Source: Pontibacter coccineus (lineage in GTDB: Bacteria; Bacteroidota; Bacteroidia; Cytophagales; Hymenobacteraceae). From it: a stretch of 64,000 nt of DNA. Positions 52,512-60,446 of this stretch are shown here, piece by piece (within the stretch, counting starts at the first letter, position 1; each line of letters opens with the position of its first letter). Below the pieces are notes generated by a model. That model was not told the origin of the DNA, did no database searches, and saw only the letters and a program-made list of their open reading frames with translations. The stretch spans positions 186,001 through 250,000 of the forward strand of contig NZ_JAUOTN010000003.1 of the NCBI RefSeq assembly GCF_030546575.1, given 5' to 3'. Made by a program: the position numbers and the translations under genes.

Positions 52512-53456
52512 GTGAAAAAGACGTTCAACAGTTATCTGCTGGTTTTCCTTCTATACCTGATGACGGTTCCATTTGCCGCCGCCGCTCTTCCTGAAAAAGC
52601 ACCCAAACCTCTTAAAATTGGCTATGCGCTGGGCCTTACCAAAGTATCGGCTGAGCAAATGAAGTATGCCAAATCGGTTGGAATAGATTATGTGGAAATT
52701 TCCTTCGGAGGCCTGATCGATGGGAACCGGAATTTCAAGGTGAGTGACGAGGAGATGACCGCGCTCATGCACAAGGCCAAAAAAGCGGCGGACGATGCCG
52801 GTATCCAGGTCTGGTCCATCCACATGCCCTTTGGCAAGCGCATCGATCTCTCCATGACAGACGAAACGGAGCGCCAGCAGGTGGTAGCCTTGCACCGGAA
52901 AGTGCTCGGGTACTGCAAAATCCTGCAGCCACAGATCATCCTCTTCCACCCAAGCTACTACCTGGGCCTGAACGAACGGGAGGCGCGCAAGAAACAACTG
53001 GTCAAATCGGCCACCGAACTAAACAAAACGGTACGCAGCATGAACGCGACGATGGTGATCGAAAACATGCTGGGACCGGAGCTGTTGGTAGATGCGGAGC
53101 GGGAGCGGCCGCTGTGCCGCACGGTGGACGAGACTATGGAAATCATGAACCGCCTGCCCAAAAGCATTTACGCCGCCGTGGACATGAACCACATCAAAAA
53201 CCCGGAAAACCTGATCCGGGCCTTAGGCAAACGCCTGAAGTCGGTGCACATCGCGGACGGAACCGGGGAGGCAGAAAACCACTACTTCCCCTGCTCGGGG
53301 CAAGGCAATAATAACTGGACCGAAATACTGGCCGCGCTGCACGAAGCCCGTTATACCGGCCCGTTCCTGTACGAGAGTGCTTTCGAAGATGCCCGGGATC
53401 TGAAAGCATGCTATGAATCGCTGTACAGCACCTTTGTAGAGGAGAAACAGTTGTAA
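52512..53456 (+). CDS. Exported sugar isomerase/epimerase-like TIM barrel (AP endonuclease 2 family)
   Basis: A 314-residue protein with a GTG start (52512) and a signal peptide (to about 25, PFAAAALPEK). It has the xylose-isomerase-like TIM barrel: LKIGYALGLTKVSAEQMKYA, VDYVEISFGG-like segment at 60, IQVWSIHMPFGKRIDL, IILFHPSYYLG, MVIENMLGPELLV, YAAVDMNHI, LKSVHIADGTGE and GPFLYESAFED. The His, Glu and Asp residues expected as metal ligands are present (HP, IEN, DMNH, HIAD). Export is unusual for this family, whose best-known members are cytoplasmic. It may act on a sugar or sugar phosphate released by the two upstream phosphodiesterases; its reaction is not predictable. Last gene of PUL 3, before a terminator. 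Confidence 0.85.
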   Translation: MKKTFNSYLLVFLLYLMTVPFAAAALPEKAPKPLKIGYALGLTKVSAEQMKYAKSVGIDYVEISFGGLIDGNRNFKVSDEEMTALMHKAKKAADDAGIQVWSIHMPFGKRIDLSMTDETERQQVVALHRKVLGYCKILQPQIILFHPSYYLGLNEREARKKQLVKSATELNKTVRSMNATMVIENMLGPELLVDAERERPLCRTVDETMEIMNRLPKSIYAAVDMNHIKNPENLIRALGKRLKSVHIADGTGEAENHYFPCSGQGNNNWTEILAALHEARYTGPFLYESAFEDARDLKACYESLYSTFVEEKQL

Positions 53457-53483
53457 CAACGAAAGGAAGCAGGTAGCGGGATC

Positions 53484-53526
53484 AGAGCGGTTGACGTGCA
53501 GGAACACGTTAGCCGCTCTTTCCTTT
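53484..53526 (+). terminator. Terminator of the PUL 3 operon
   Basis: A 15-bp stem (53484-53498 with 53505-53519; AGAGCGG-TTG-ACGTG against CACGT-TAG-CCGCTCT, two G-T pairs) with a 6-nt loop, followed by TTCCTTTTCC. The flanking GAAAGGAA/TTCCTTTT can extend the pairing. It lies 28 bp after the isomerase stop. Confidence 0.75.
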
Positions 53527-53591
53527 TCCATGATGTGGAAGACTTTTTACCCTGTGAAAGGGAAGGCAGCAGACGCTTAGCGGAACACCCT

Positions 53592-53830
53592 ATGACAAAA
53601 TCTTTACTTCTTTTGCTGCTTATCCTGAATCCCTAGGTGTCTGCTGGCGCAGCAAAAACCGCTATCAATTTTGTAGAAGCCAAAAGCCTTCCCCCGACCG
53701 GGCAAGGGAGCAGCAATCCGGGAATGTATCATAGGCTGGACACAGCTGAATTGACCAGCCTGCCTGGAAGACTGCAGGAACTCGCACCCAGTGCAGCCGG
53801 GCTTCAGTTGCTTTTTCAGACAGACTTGGG
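53592..53830 (+). pseudogene. SGNH/GDSL hydrolase N-terminal remnant with in-frame stop
   Basis: From ATG 53592 the frame reads MTKSLLLLLLILNP, meets a TAG at 53634-53636, and continues in the same frame VSAGAAKTAINFVEAKSL, then MYHRLDTAELTSLPGRLQ and APSAAGLQLLFQTD. INFVEAKSL, YHRxDTxxxxxLPxR and SAGLxxxFxTxS are landmarks of the N-terminal beta domain of secreted Bacteroidota SGNH hydrolases, which normally continue for about 280 more residues. Here the match ends near 53825 and unrelated sequence follows. The stop may come from CAG to TAG. It is a decayed, truncated gene, unrelated in detail to the SGNH gene at 60447. Confidence 0.7.
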
Positions 53831-54081
53831 AAACAATTCTCCCCATCGGGAAACACACTTTTTGTCAACATCCAATGGCCTGGTCTGACCCTGGCAATCA
53901 CAGGTCCGTGGAGGAACTGATCGGCTGACGATTCTGACCTAATTGGCCGTTGCCTGCATAGTGCCTTATGATAGGAGTTTATACAAACGTTATAATAGGG
54001 TAACATTCTGGCAATACTCGTTGTTTACCTTGCAGCAGCTAGATATAAAGTTCTTATGCTTAATCATTCTCTAAAACACAA

Positions 54082-54348
54082 ATGGCTGTAAAAACGAAAA
54101 TCAACTTTGAGCGCCTGAGTGCTGGCACAGAGTTGGAAACCCCAGAAGGAACAGGAAGATTCAGATTGTATAAGGAAGGAAATTTTAAAGATCAGAATGT
54201 GCTGGTGGAGCATCCGAAAGGAAGGATGAAATGGTACGCGGCGCAGGAACTACAGTTGCACGTTTCAGGCAACAGGGCCGAACAGGAGGGTGCCCGCATC
54301 CGGCCGTTTACCACCCGTGTGCCTGAGCTACTTTATTACGCCATATAA
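54082..54348 (+). CDS. Small protein of unknown function
   Basis: An 88-residue protein I do not recognise. It starts with ATG after an AT-rich leader. The first 60 residues look structured (VKTKINFERLSAGTELETP, GTGRFRLYKEGNFKDQNVLV, HPKGRMKWYAAQELQLHV), suggesting a small beta-rich basic domain; the tail is less regular. No signal peptide, membrane helix or cysteine pair. It stands alone, 250 bp after a decayed hydrolase gene and before a bidirectional terminator. Codon use and a clean start argue for a real gene, without functional clues. Confidence 0.55.
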   Translation: MAVKTKINFERLSAGTELETPEGTGRFRLYKEGNFKDQNVLVEHPKGRMKWYAAQELQLHVSGNRAEQEGARIRPFTTRVPELLYYAI

Positions 54349-54502
54349 ATGTCAGGATCCTTTTCTTCTCAAACCTGATTTAAGCAAATCCCTTTTTATG
54401 CGTTACTTCTTGCGGCAGCCGGTTAACCGGCTAACGTTTTTTGGGGACGCTCCCGCTGAGGTCTTTTATGCAGATGCATGCTTTAGATTCCGAATGAAAA
54501 GC

Positions 54503-54536
54503 AAAAGGCGCTTTCCCAAGCGGGAAGCGCCTTTTT
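54503..54536. terminator. Bidirectional intrinsic terminator
   Basis: AAAAGGCGCTT(T)CCC at 54503-54517 pairs with GGGAAGCGCCTTTTT at 54522-54536, with one bulged T and an AAGC loop. A-run and T-run flank the stem, so it can end transcription from both the small gene at left and the minus-strand operon at right. Confidence 0.85.
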
Positions 54537-54669
54537 ACTAACCTTACTAACAATCTAATCTTTCACCTTGTACCAAAGATACAGCGGTTTTTGCAGGTAT
54601 GCTACAGCCTTCAGCAGGCTTAACAGTTATATAACCTGGGCTTGAACCAGGCGTAACCTATGGCTGACT

Positions 54670-56067
54670 TTACCCCCGCTCTCCGCCTGAATCTGCCTTT
54701 TCGTTTAGGAAGTCACGGTACCACAGGCCCGAATTTTTAACGGTGCGCTGTTGCGTTTCATAGTCCACGTGCACCAAGCCAAAACGCGGCGTATAGCCCT
54801 CAGCCCATTCGAAGTTATCGAGGAACGACCACACAAAATACCCGTCTACTTTCACCCCTTCCTGTTTTGCGCGCAGCACCTGCTGCAGGTAACGCTGCAG
54901 AAAGTCCAGACGTCGTTGGTCATTGACCTCCCCATCTACCAGTTCATCAGCAAAAGCGGCACCGTTCTCTGTGACAACGAGCTTCTTAATATCACTGTAC
55001 TGGCTATAGTGATGTAGCATGTGATAAATGCTTTCCGGGTATACTTCCCAGTTCATTACGGTATAGGGCACGCCTCGTTTTTGAGCCGAAACAAGATTGG
55101 CCCGCAGGAAAGGCGTCCAGAAAGAGTGCCTGACAATCTCGCGGGTATAGTTCTGTATGCCAATGAAGTCAAAATCAAAAGGCATCTTGTTCTCATCGCC
55201 TGGCATGATGTACTTTTCAATCCGGCGCATAAACTTCAGGTCGTCCAGCGGATAGCCCAGGCCGAGCGCAGGCTCCAGAAACAGCCTGTTAAGCAGTGCA
55301 TCAACCCGTCGGGCCGCTTGGAAGTCCTGCTCGCGTTGGCGCAGGGGTTCTATGTGAGAGCAGGAGAAAGTGGTGCCAACTTCCGCAGAAGTGTCTATAC
55401 TTTTTAAAATGCGCCCCCCTTCGGCCTGGCAGAGCACCGCATGGTGAACCGCTGGAATGAAAGAGCTAAATCCCCTGCGGCCAGGCGCGTGGACTCCCAG
55501 AAAGTAGCCGGCACCGGTAAACACCATCGGCTCATTGAGTACCATCCAGTGTTTTACCCGGTCCCCAAAGGCATGGCCACACAGAGCGGTGTACTCAGCG
55601 AACCAGTCAACGATGTCACGGTTTGCCCAGCCCCCTTTTTTCTCCAGCGACTGCGGCAGGTCCCAATGGTATAGGGTCACCCAGGGAGTTATACCCAACT
55701 CCAGGCAGTTGTCTACCAGGCGGTCATAATGCCCGATGCCTTGCCGGCTCACATTGCCTGTCCCGTTCGGCAGCAGGCGGGACCAGGAGAGGGAGAAACG
55801 GAAATCAGGGATACCCATCGACTGCATCAACAACAGGTCACCAGGGTAACAGTTAAAAAAATCACAGGCAAAGTTTCCGTTGTGGTTCTGCTTTACCTTG
55901 CCTTTCCTGCTGGTGAACACGTCCCAGATGGAGGGCCCTTTATCTGCTGTGTCATGAGCGCCTTCTATCTGGTATGCCGCTGTGGCTACGCCCCAGGCAA
56001 AGTCTTCTCCGAATGCAGTTTTATTAAGCACAGGCTGATCCTGTACTGGTGTGGTGGTATCTATCAT
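54670..56067 (-). CDS. GH1 family beta-glycosidase
   Basis: A 465-residue enzyme of the usual GH1 length, without signal peptide, so cytoplasmic. Landmarks: FAWGVATAAYQIEGAHD near the N-terminus, FRFSLSWSRLLPNG, TLYHWDLPQSLEKKGGW, the acid/base motif WMVLNEP (E179), FDFIGIQNYTREIV, the nucleophile motif VVTENGAAF (E367), and GYFVWSFLDNFEWAEGYTPRFGL. All catalytic residues are in place. It likely hydrolyses beta-glucosides or beta-galactosides. It follows the glycosyltransferase gene by 36 bp on the same strand and is the third gene of that operon, which is unusual company for a catabolic beta-glucosidase. Confidence 0.95.
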   Translation of the reverse strand: MIDTTTPVQDQPVLNKTAFGEDFAWGVATAAYQIEGAHDTADKGPSIWDVFTSRKGKVKQNHNGNFACDFFNCYPGDLLLMQSMGIPDFRFSLSWSRLLPNGTGNVSRQGIGHYDRLVDNCLELGITPWVTLYHWDLPQSLEKKGGWANRDIVDWFAEYTALCGHAFGDRVKHWMVLNEPMVFTGAGYFLGVHAPGRRGFSSFIPAVHHAVLCQAEGGRILKSIDTSAEVGTTFSCSHIEPLRQREQDFQAARRVDALLNRLFLEPALGLGYPLDDLKFMRRIEKYIMPGDENKMPFDFDFIGIQNYTREIVRHSFWTPFLRANLVSAQKRGVPYTVMNWEVYPESIYHMLHHYSQYSDIKKLVVTENGAAFADELVDGEVNDQRRLDFLQRYLQQVLRAKQEGVKVDGYFVWSFLDNFEWAEGYTPRFGLVHVDYETQQRTVKNSGLWYRDFLNEKADSGGERG

Positions 56068-56103
56068 AAAAAAGCAGTGGCCAAATCGCTGCTGCGTTAC
56101 TAA

Positions 56104-57111
56104 CTATACTTTAAAAATTTTAGGTGACGTGTTTTCCTGTACGATGCGTTGCACCAGGGCATCCGTCTCATCGGGGTAGTGCACTTCCAGGGGCTGGCCA
56201 TGCTCCAGCCAGTCCTGAATCCTGGGCAGGTGTTTTTTCTTGAGGTTCTTCAGGGTGGGTACACCAAGATAATGTAAAGCTGCTGCGTTACAAGCCTGCT
56301 CAAACTGGTTTTTCATCGGCACCACCAACAGCTTCTTCTGCAGGTACAGCACTTCGGACGGGGTTCCGAAACCGGCCGCGCACAGCACGCCCGCCGATGA
56401 AGCCATGCTTTGCAGGAAACGATCGTTCTGAATGGGCTGTACAGAAACATTCTCGTGTCGGAGAGGCTGTTTGTTGTGCTTGGAGAATACCTGCCATTCG
56501 ATCTTTTTAAACCGCGTGAGTTTGTTGATGATTTTGTGGTCGTCGTAGGCGGGGAGGTAAACCGTATAGTGTCCCTGGTTGCTGACTTCAAGTTCCCGGA
56601 CCTGCTTGCGAATGATGGGCGTGAAGATGGAGTCATCGAACCTGGCGAAATGGAAACCATACTGTGCAGTAGTTGGAGCATAGTTTTTTAATATAAACTT
56701 CCCCATAGGATCCACCTCTTTCGGTTTGGGCACATGGGGGTTAAGCACCGCCACCTGGTTGCTCAGGCCAACACAGTGTTTTTTGGCCAGCAGACAGGCC
56801 CAAGAGGAGATCGGCTCGAAGTCAGAAACAACCAGATCGTAGTCTTTTACGGGCAGCTGCCGTATTTCCCTGTAGAAGCTGCGGGAGTTCGCCTGGGCGA
56901 CGGTCTTGTAAAAGTCCACGCCGCCATTCTTTCCGAAGATGAAACTCATCCCGTTCAGCCGGTACTTCACAGGATAGGGCAGGGGCAGGTCTACCTGGCA
57001 GCCGCTCACCAGCAGGTCGACCTCACCATGCTGTTGCAAAGCAGGTATAATGTCCAGCGCTCTTGTCAGGTGGCCGTTACCGGTGCCCTGAATGGCATAC
57101 AGTATTCTCAA
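56104..57111 (-). CDS. Glycosyltransferase, GT-B fold (GT28/MurG-like group)
   Basis: A 335-residue protein with the N-terminal loop ILYAIQGTGNGHLTRALDIIPAL, typical of GT28/MurG-like transferases (GxGHxxR). Further landmarks: YDLVVSDFEPISSWACLLAK, VGLSNQVAVLNP, and the C-terminal donor site 'GVLCAAGFGTPSEVLYLQKKLLVVPMKNQFEQACNAAAL', in which AGFGTPSE and the following NQxEQ form the nucleotide-sugar pocket. It probably moves a sugar from a nucleotide donor to a lipid or cell-surface acceptor. Its ATG overlaps the stop of the upstream phosphoesterase gene by 4 bp. Together with a LpxH-like enzyme this hints at glycolipid synthesis. Donor and acceptor are unknown. Confidence 0.85.
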   Translation of the reverse strand: MRILYAIQGTGNGHLTRALDIIPALQQHGEVDLLVSGCQVDLPLPYPVKYRLNGMSFIFGKNGGVDFYKTVAQANSRSFYREIRQLPVKDYDLVVSDFEPISSWACLLAKKHCVGLSNQVAVLNPHVPKPKEVDPMGKFILKNYAPTTAQYGFHFARFDDSIFTPIIRKQVRELEVSNQGHYTVYLPAYDDHKIINKLTRFKKIEWQVFSKHNKQPLRHENVSVQPIQNDRFLQSMASSAGVLCAAGFGTPSEVLYLQKKLLVVPMKNQFEQACNAAALHYLGVPTLKNLKKKHLPRIQDWLEHGQPLEVHYPDETDALVQRIVQENTSPKIFKV

Positions 57112-57950
57112 GCGGACTTCAGGTTAAATTCAACCATCATGCTCTGAAACAGTTGTAGGTTGGTCGGTACCCGCTCCTCCTCATCTTCCATCACCACCAC
57201 ATCCAGGTCTTCCCTGAACTTGTAGAGGCTCCAGTCGCCGTTGCGGTATTCCAGCGCCGTCAGGTTTTCGATCCAGTCGCCGGAGTTGAGGTAAGTGACC
57301 CGGCCTTCTATGTTGGTGATGTCACGTTTTTCGGGCTGGTGAATGTGGCCGCACACCACATAGTCGTAGCTGTTGGCAATGGCAATGTCGGCAGCCGTCT
57401 TTTCGAAGTTGTTGATGAACTTGACAGCGCTCTTGACGCGGTTCTTGATGTTGCGGGAAAGGTATACCTTGTCGCGGTTGAGTTTGAGGCAGCAGAAGTT
57501 GACCATACGGTTGAGCAGGATGAGCATGTCGTAGCCCTGGGCTCCCAGCCTGGCCAGCCACTTCGAGTGCTGCATGGTCACGTCGAACACATCGCCGTGG
57601 AAGAACCAGGCTTTCTTCCCGTCGAGCTCCAGCACCAGCTTGTTTGCGATCTGGAACGAGTTCATCTGAAAGCCGTCGAACTTGCGCAGCATCTCATCGT
57701 GGTTGCCCGTGATGTAATAGACGCTGGTGCCTTTGGTTATCAGGCCCATCAGGTACTTGACCACCTTCATGTGGCTGGCTGGCCAGTAGTTCTTGCTGAA
57801 CTGCCAGATGTCGATGATGTCACCGTTCAGGATGAGGACGTCAGGATGGATGCTCTTCAGGTAGGCCAGGAGCTCTTTTGCATGGCACCCGTAGGTGCCC
57901 AGGTGCACGTCGGATATAACGGCTACCTCGACTTTTCTTTTTCTTGCCAT
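57108..57950 (-). CDS. UDP-2,3-diacylglucosamine diphosphatase-like metallophosphoesterase (LpxH-like)
   Basis: A 280-residue calcineurin-type phosphoesterase. Metal motifs: VISDVHLGTYG (D14, H16), LILNGDIIDIWQF (D44), YYITGNHDEML (N83, H84), KAWFFHGDVFDV (His) and VVCGHIHQPEKR (two His). The IIDIWQFSKNYWP segment and the overall length fit the LpxH-like group common in Bacteroidota, which carry this enzyme besides or instead of canonical LpxH/LpxI. It starts a three-gene minus-strand operon (phosphoesterase, glycosyltransferase, GH1). Substrate may be UDP-diacylglucosamine or another pyrophosphate-linked lipid precursor. A cytoplasmic or peripheral membrane location is likely; there is no signal peptide. 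Confidence 0.85.
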   Translation of the reverse strand: MARKRKVEVAVISDVHLGTYGCHAKELLAYLKSIHPDVLILNGDIIDIWQFSKNYWPASHMKVVKYLMGLITKGTSVYYITGNHDEMLRKFDGFQMNSFQIANKLVLELDGKKAWFFHGDVFDVTMQHSKWLARLGAQGYDMLILLNRMVNFCCLKLNRDKVYLSRNIKNRVKSAVKFINNFEKTAADIAIANSYDYVVCGHIHQPEKRDITNIEGRVTYLNSGDWIENLTALEYRNGDWSLYKFREDLDVVVMEDEEERVPTNLQLFQSMMVEFNLKSA

Positions 57951-58532
57951 ATAGCAGGCGTGGGTGAGATTGGATTAACTTTAGTAAACTTGAAAGGGGA
58001 GTAGAAGGAATGCAGGTGGTATAGGGAAACATCGAGAAGCTTTTGCGCTATGATGCGAAGGGGGTTGTTGATTGCACGTGTCATTGTTTTCTTTTTTAAT
58101 GGTTTAGAAAAATCCTTGACTACAGTCTTTTTCCACTTTCCAAAAGTATGAATATGGTATTAAGTGCAGGTTAAGAGAGGGTTATGCTTGTGTTATTTCA
58201 GGGAGGTGAGGGCGAAAGACTTCGGACGGGCTGATCGCATCACTCTCTGCAAAGCCTGCAAACGATAAGTTTGCAGGCTTTTTGTTTTACAGGACACCTG
58301 AGTTTTACACTTCCTCTCCTTCCCGAGGTAGCAGATCCCGCTACCCAAATCATCCTGATTCTGGCACAGGGAGGCTGTGGATTTTGCTGCTTATCTCAAC
58401 GATCTATAGCAAAAGGCATAAACCAAGCATATAATAAATAGTACCCAGCCTTGATTTTGAATTTGCAAGCGGTTACACATTTTGCAGGCTGACAAAGTAT
58501 ATTTACTTTCAAACAAATTTTGAGAATATACA
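57951..58532. other. Divergent intergenic region with repeated hairpin and element-leader relic
   Basis: 582 bp between the phosphoesterase operon and the peptide transporter. It contains TCACTCTCTGC (58240-58250), an intrinsic terminator (58251-58285) whose stem equals that at 43491, and 58301-58345, which aligns with 41435-41480, the leader of the truncated integrase (shared pattern CCTGARTTTTACAYTTYCTCTCCTT then GAGGYAGC). This suggests a second, older scar of the same kind of mobile element. The rest is AT-rich promoter sequence; TATATTTA at 58498 is a weak -7 box candidate for the transporter gene. Confidence 0.55.
58251..58285 (+). terminator. Intrinsic terminator, copy 2 of the repeated hairpin
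   Basis: AAAGCCTGCAAA (58251-58262) pairs with TTTGCAGGCTTT (58270-58281) over loop CGATAAG, then TGTTTTA. The stem is identical to that at 43491-43521. No gene on this strand lies immediately upstream, so its present use is unclear. Confidence 0.75.
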
Positions 58533-60197
58533 ATGTCCACTACCACTACTAGTTCTAAGACAAAACACCCGAAAGGTCTCTATTACCTTTTCTTCTCCGA
58601 GATGTGGGAGCGGTTCGGCTTCTACCTGATGCTGGCCATCTTCTTCCTGTACATGATCGATGCCCAGAACGGCGGCCTTGGAATTTCTAAAGAAAGCGCA
58701 TCCGACATCTTCGGGACGTTCATCGCTTTTGTATACCTGACTCCCTTCCTGGGCGGCCTGCTGGCGGACCGGGTACTGGGGTATAGGCTATCGATCTCCA
58801 TCGGTGGTATCCTGATGGCCATCGGCTATATCGGGCTGGCCTTGCAGGGCGACCTGGCAATGGTTGCTGCGCTTGGCCTGATCATCATCGGCAACGGTTT
58901 CTTCAAACCAAATATCTCTACCCTTTTAGGGGGACTATACTCTGCACCCGAATATCAGGACAAGAAAGACACGGGCTATAACATCTTCTACATGGGGATC
59001 AACCTGGGAGCCTTTATTGCGCCTTTCGTGGCTTCTTACCTGCGCAATAACTATGGCTGGGGCTATGCCTTTGCTGCTGCAGGTATAGGTATGTTCCTGG
59101 GTGTTATCATTTTCTGGCTGGGCAATAAGCATTACAAAGATGCGGATGTGCGCAAGCCGGCCGCGGCCAACGACATGTCGCTTACCCGTATTTTTAGCGT
59201 GGTGATATTGCCTGCCGTTGTTGCCGGTGTGCTAGGCTGGGTGCTTATACCTGGGGATATCTTCGGCTCGAACTCGACAGACGCCTTTATATTCGGTGCT
59301 ATCCCGATCATGGTATTCTATGGTTCGCTTTGGGCCCGTGCCTCTGCCGAAGACAAACGACCAATCGCGGCCCTGCTCTCTATTTTTGCGGTGGTGATCG
59401 TTTTCTGGGCCATCTTCAAGCAGAACGGCACAGCACTCACCACCTGGGCAGAATATTACACAGACCGTGAAATGGTAGATAAACTGACCGGACCTGCCGG
59501 CGCGATCGGTATGGTGCAGGAAGTGGATCAGAGCCTGGCAACCGTGCCGGATTACGATGAGAATTTCCGATCGCGTACCGATGCCAATGGCAAAGTAGTG
59601 ACCAAAGAGGGAATGGCACCCTACTTCAACAACCTGCCCAGGGAGCAGTGGCCGGCCGAGGGCCAACCGCTGAAGCTGATCTCGACGGAGCTTTTCCAGT
59701 CCATCAACCCTTTGTTTGTTATTCTGCTCACGCCACTGGTCGTATGGTTCTTCGGCTTCCTTCGGCAGCGGGGCAAAGAGCCGTCCACGCCTGCCAAGAT
59801 CATGTGGGGCCTGATCATCACGGCCATGAGCACGCTGGTGATGGTAGGCGCCGTGTTTGCCGGTATGAACGGTGCAGAAAAGAGCTCCGCAATGTGGCTG
59901 GTCGGGTCTTATGCCGTGATCACGATCGGGGAGCTGTTTTTGAGCCCGATGGGCCTTTCTTTGGTGTCAAAGCTGAGCCCGCCTCGCCTGACCGCCCTGA
60001 TGATGGGTGGCTGGTTCCTGGCTACCTCCATCGGAAACAAATTATCTGGGGTACTGGCAAGTATGTGGGACAAGTATGACCACAAAGCCTGGTTCTTCGT
60101 GGTAAACTGCATCGGGTCCCTGCTGGCTGCCTTCGCGATATTCCTGATGCTCAGATGGCTGCGGGAGATCGTGAAGACTCATACCGGTAAACAATAG
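58533..60197 (+). CDS. POT-family proton-dependent oligopeptide transporter
   Basis: A 554-residue inner-membrane protein with about 14 hydrophobic segments. The POT signature lies in helix 1: LYYLFFSEMWERFGFYLMLA, containing ExxER; then GGLLADRVLGYRLSISIGG, a 'GNGFFKPNISTLLGGLY' segment and GYNIFYMGINLGAFIAPFV, the second POT signature. A polar region of about 80 residues (roughly 305-390) between membrane segments is typical of Bacteroidota members and probably faces the periplasm. It imports di- and tripeptides with protons. It is a single-gene unit with a terminator at 60222. Confidence 0.95.
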   Translation: MSTTTTSSKTKHPKGLYYLFFSEMWERFGFYLMLAIFFLYMIDAQNGGLGISKESASDIFGTFIAFVYLTPFLGGLLADRVLGYRLSISIGGILMAIGYIGLALQGDLAMVAALGLIIIGNGFFKPNISTLLGGLYSAPEYQDKKDTGYNIFYMGINLGAFIAPFVASYLRNNYGWGYAFAAAGIGMFLGVIIFWLGNKHYKDADVRKPAAANDMSLTRIFSVVILPAVVAGVLGWVLIPGDIFGSNSTDAFIFGAIPIMVFYGSLWARASAEDKRPIAALLSIFAVVIVFWAIFKQNGTALTTWAEYYTDREMVDKLTGPAGAIGMVQEVDQSLATVPDYDENFRSRTDANGKVVTKEGMAPYFNNLPREQWPAEGQPLKLISTELFQSINPLFVILLTPLVVWFFGFLRQRGKEPSTPAKIMWGLIITAMSTLVMVGAVFAGMNGAEKSSAMWLVGSYAVITIGELFLSPMGLSLVSKLSPPRLTALMMGGWFLATSIGNKLSGVLASMWDKYDHKAWFFVVNCIGSLLAAFAIFLMLRWLREIVKTHTGKQ

Positions 60198-60221
60198 AGC
60201 TATACCTTGTGACTTTGCTTG

Positions 60222-60258
60222 AAATCAGCCTAGGTGAAAGCCCGGGCTGATTTTTTTT
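60222..60258 (+). terminator. Intrinsic terminator of the peptide transporter gene
   Basis: AAATCAGCC (60222-60230) pairs with GGCTGATTT (60245-60253) across a 14-nt loop, and a run of eight T (60251-60258) follows. It lies 24 bp after the transporter stop. Confidence 0.85.
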
Positions 60259-60446
60259 CGTGCAATCCCGAGGTATAGCCTGGAGGCGTCAATTACTAGC
60301 GTCACAGCAGCCTGCTTTTGGAAGGAACTTGCTAATCAGATTAAAAATAATAGTTTTACGAGAGGATAGGGTTTTCGCCCGGCCTATGGCATAAGACGTA
60401 CATCCTATCCAGGTTTTATCTTGCATTTGAAGCGAAAAATATAATT

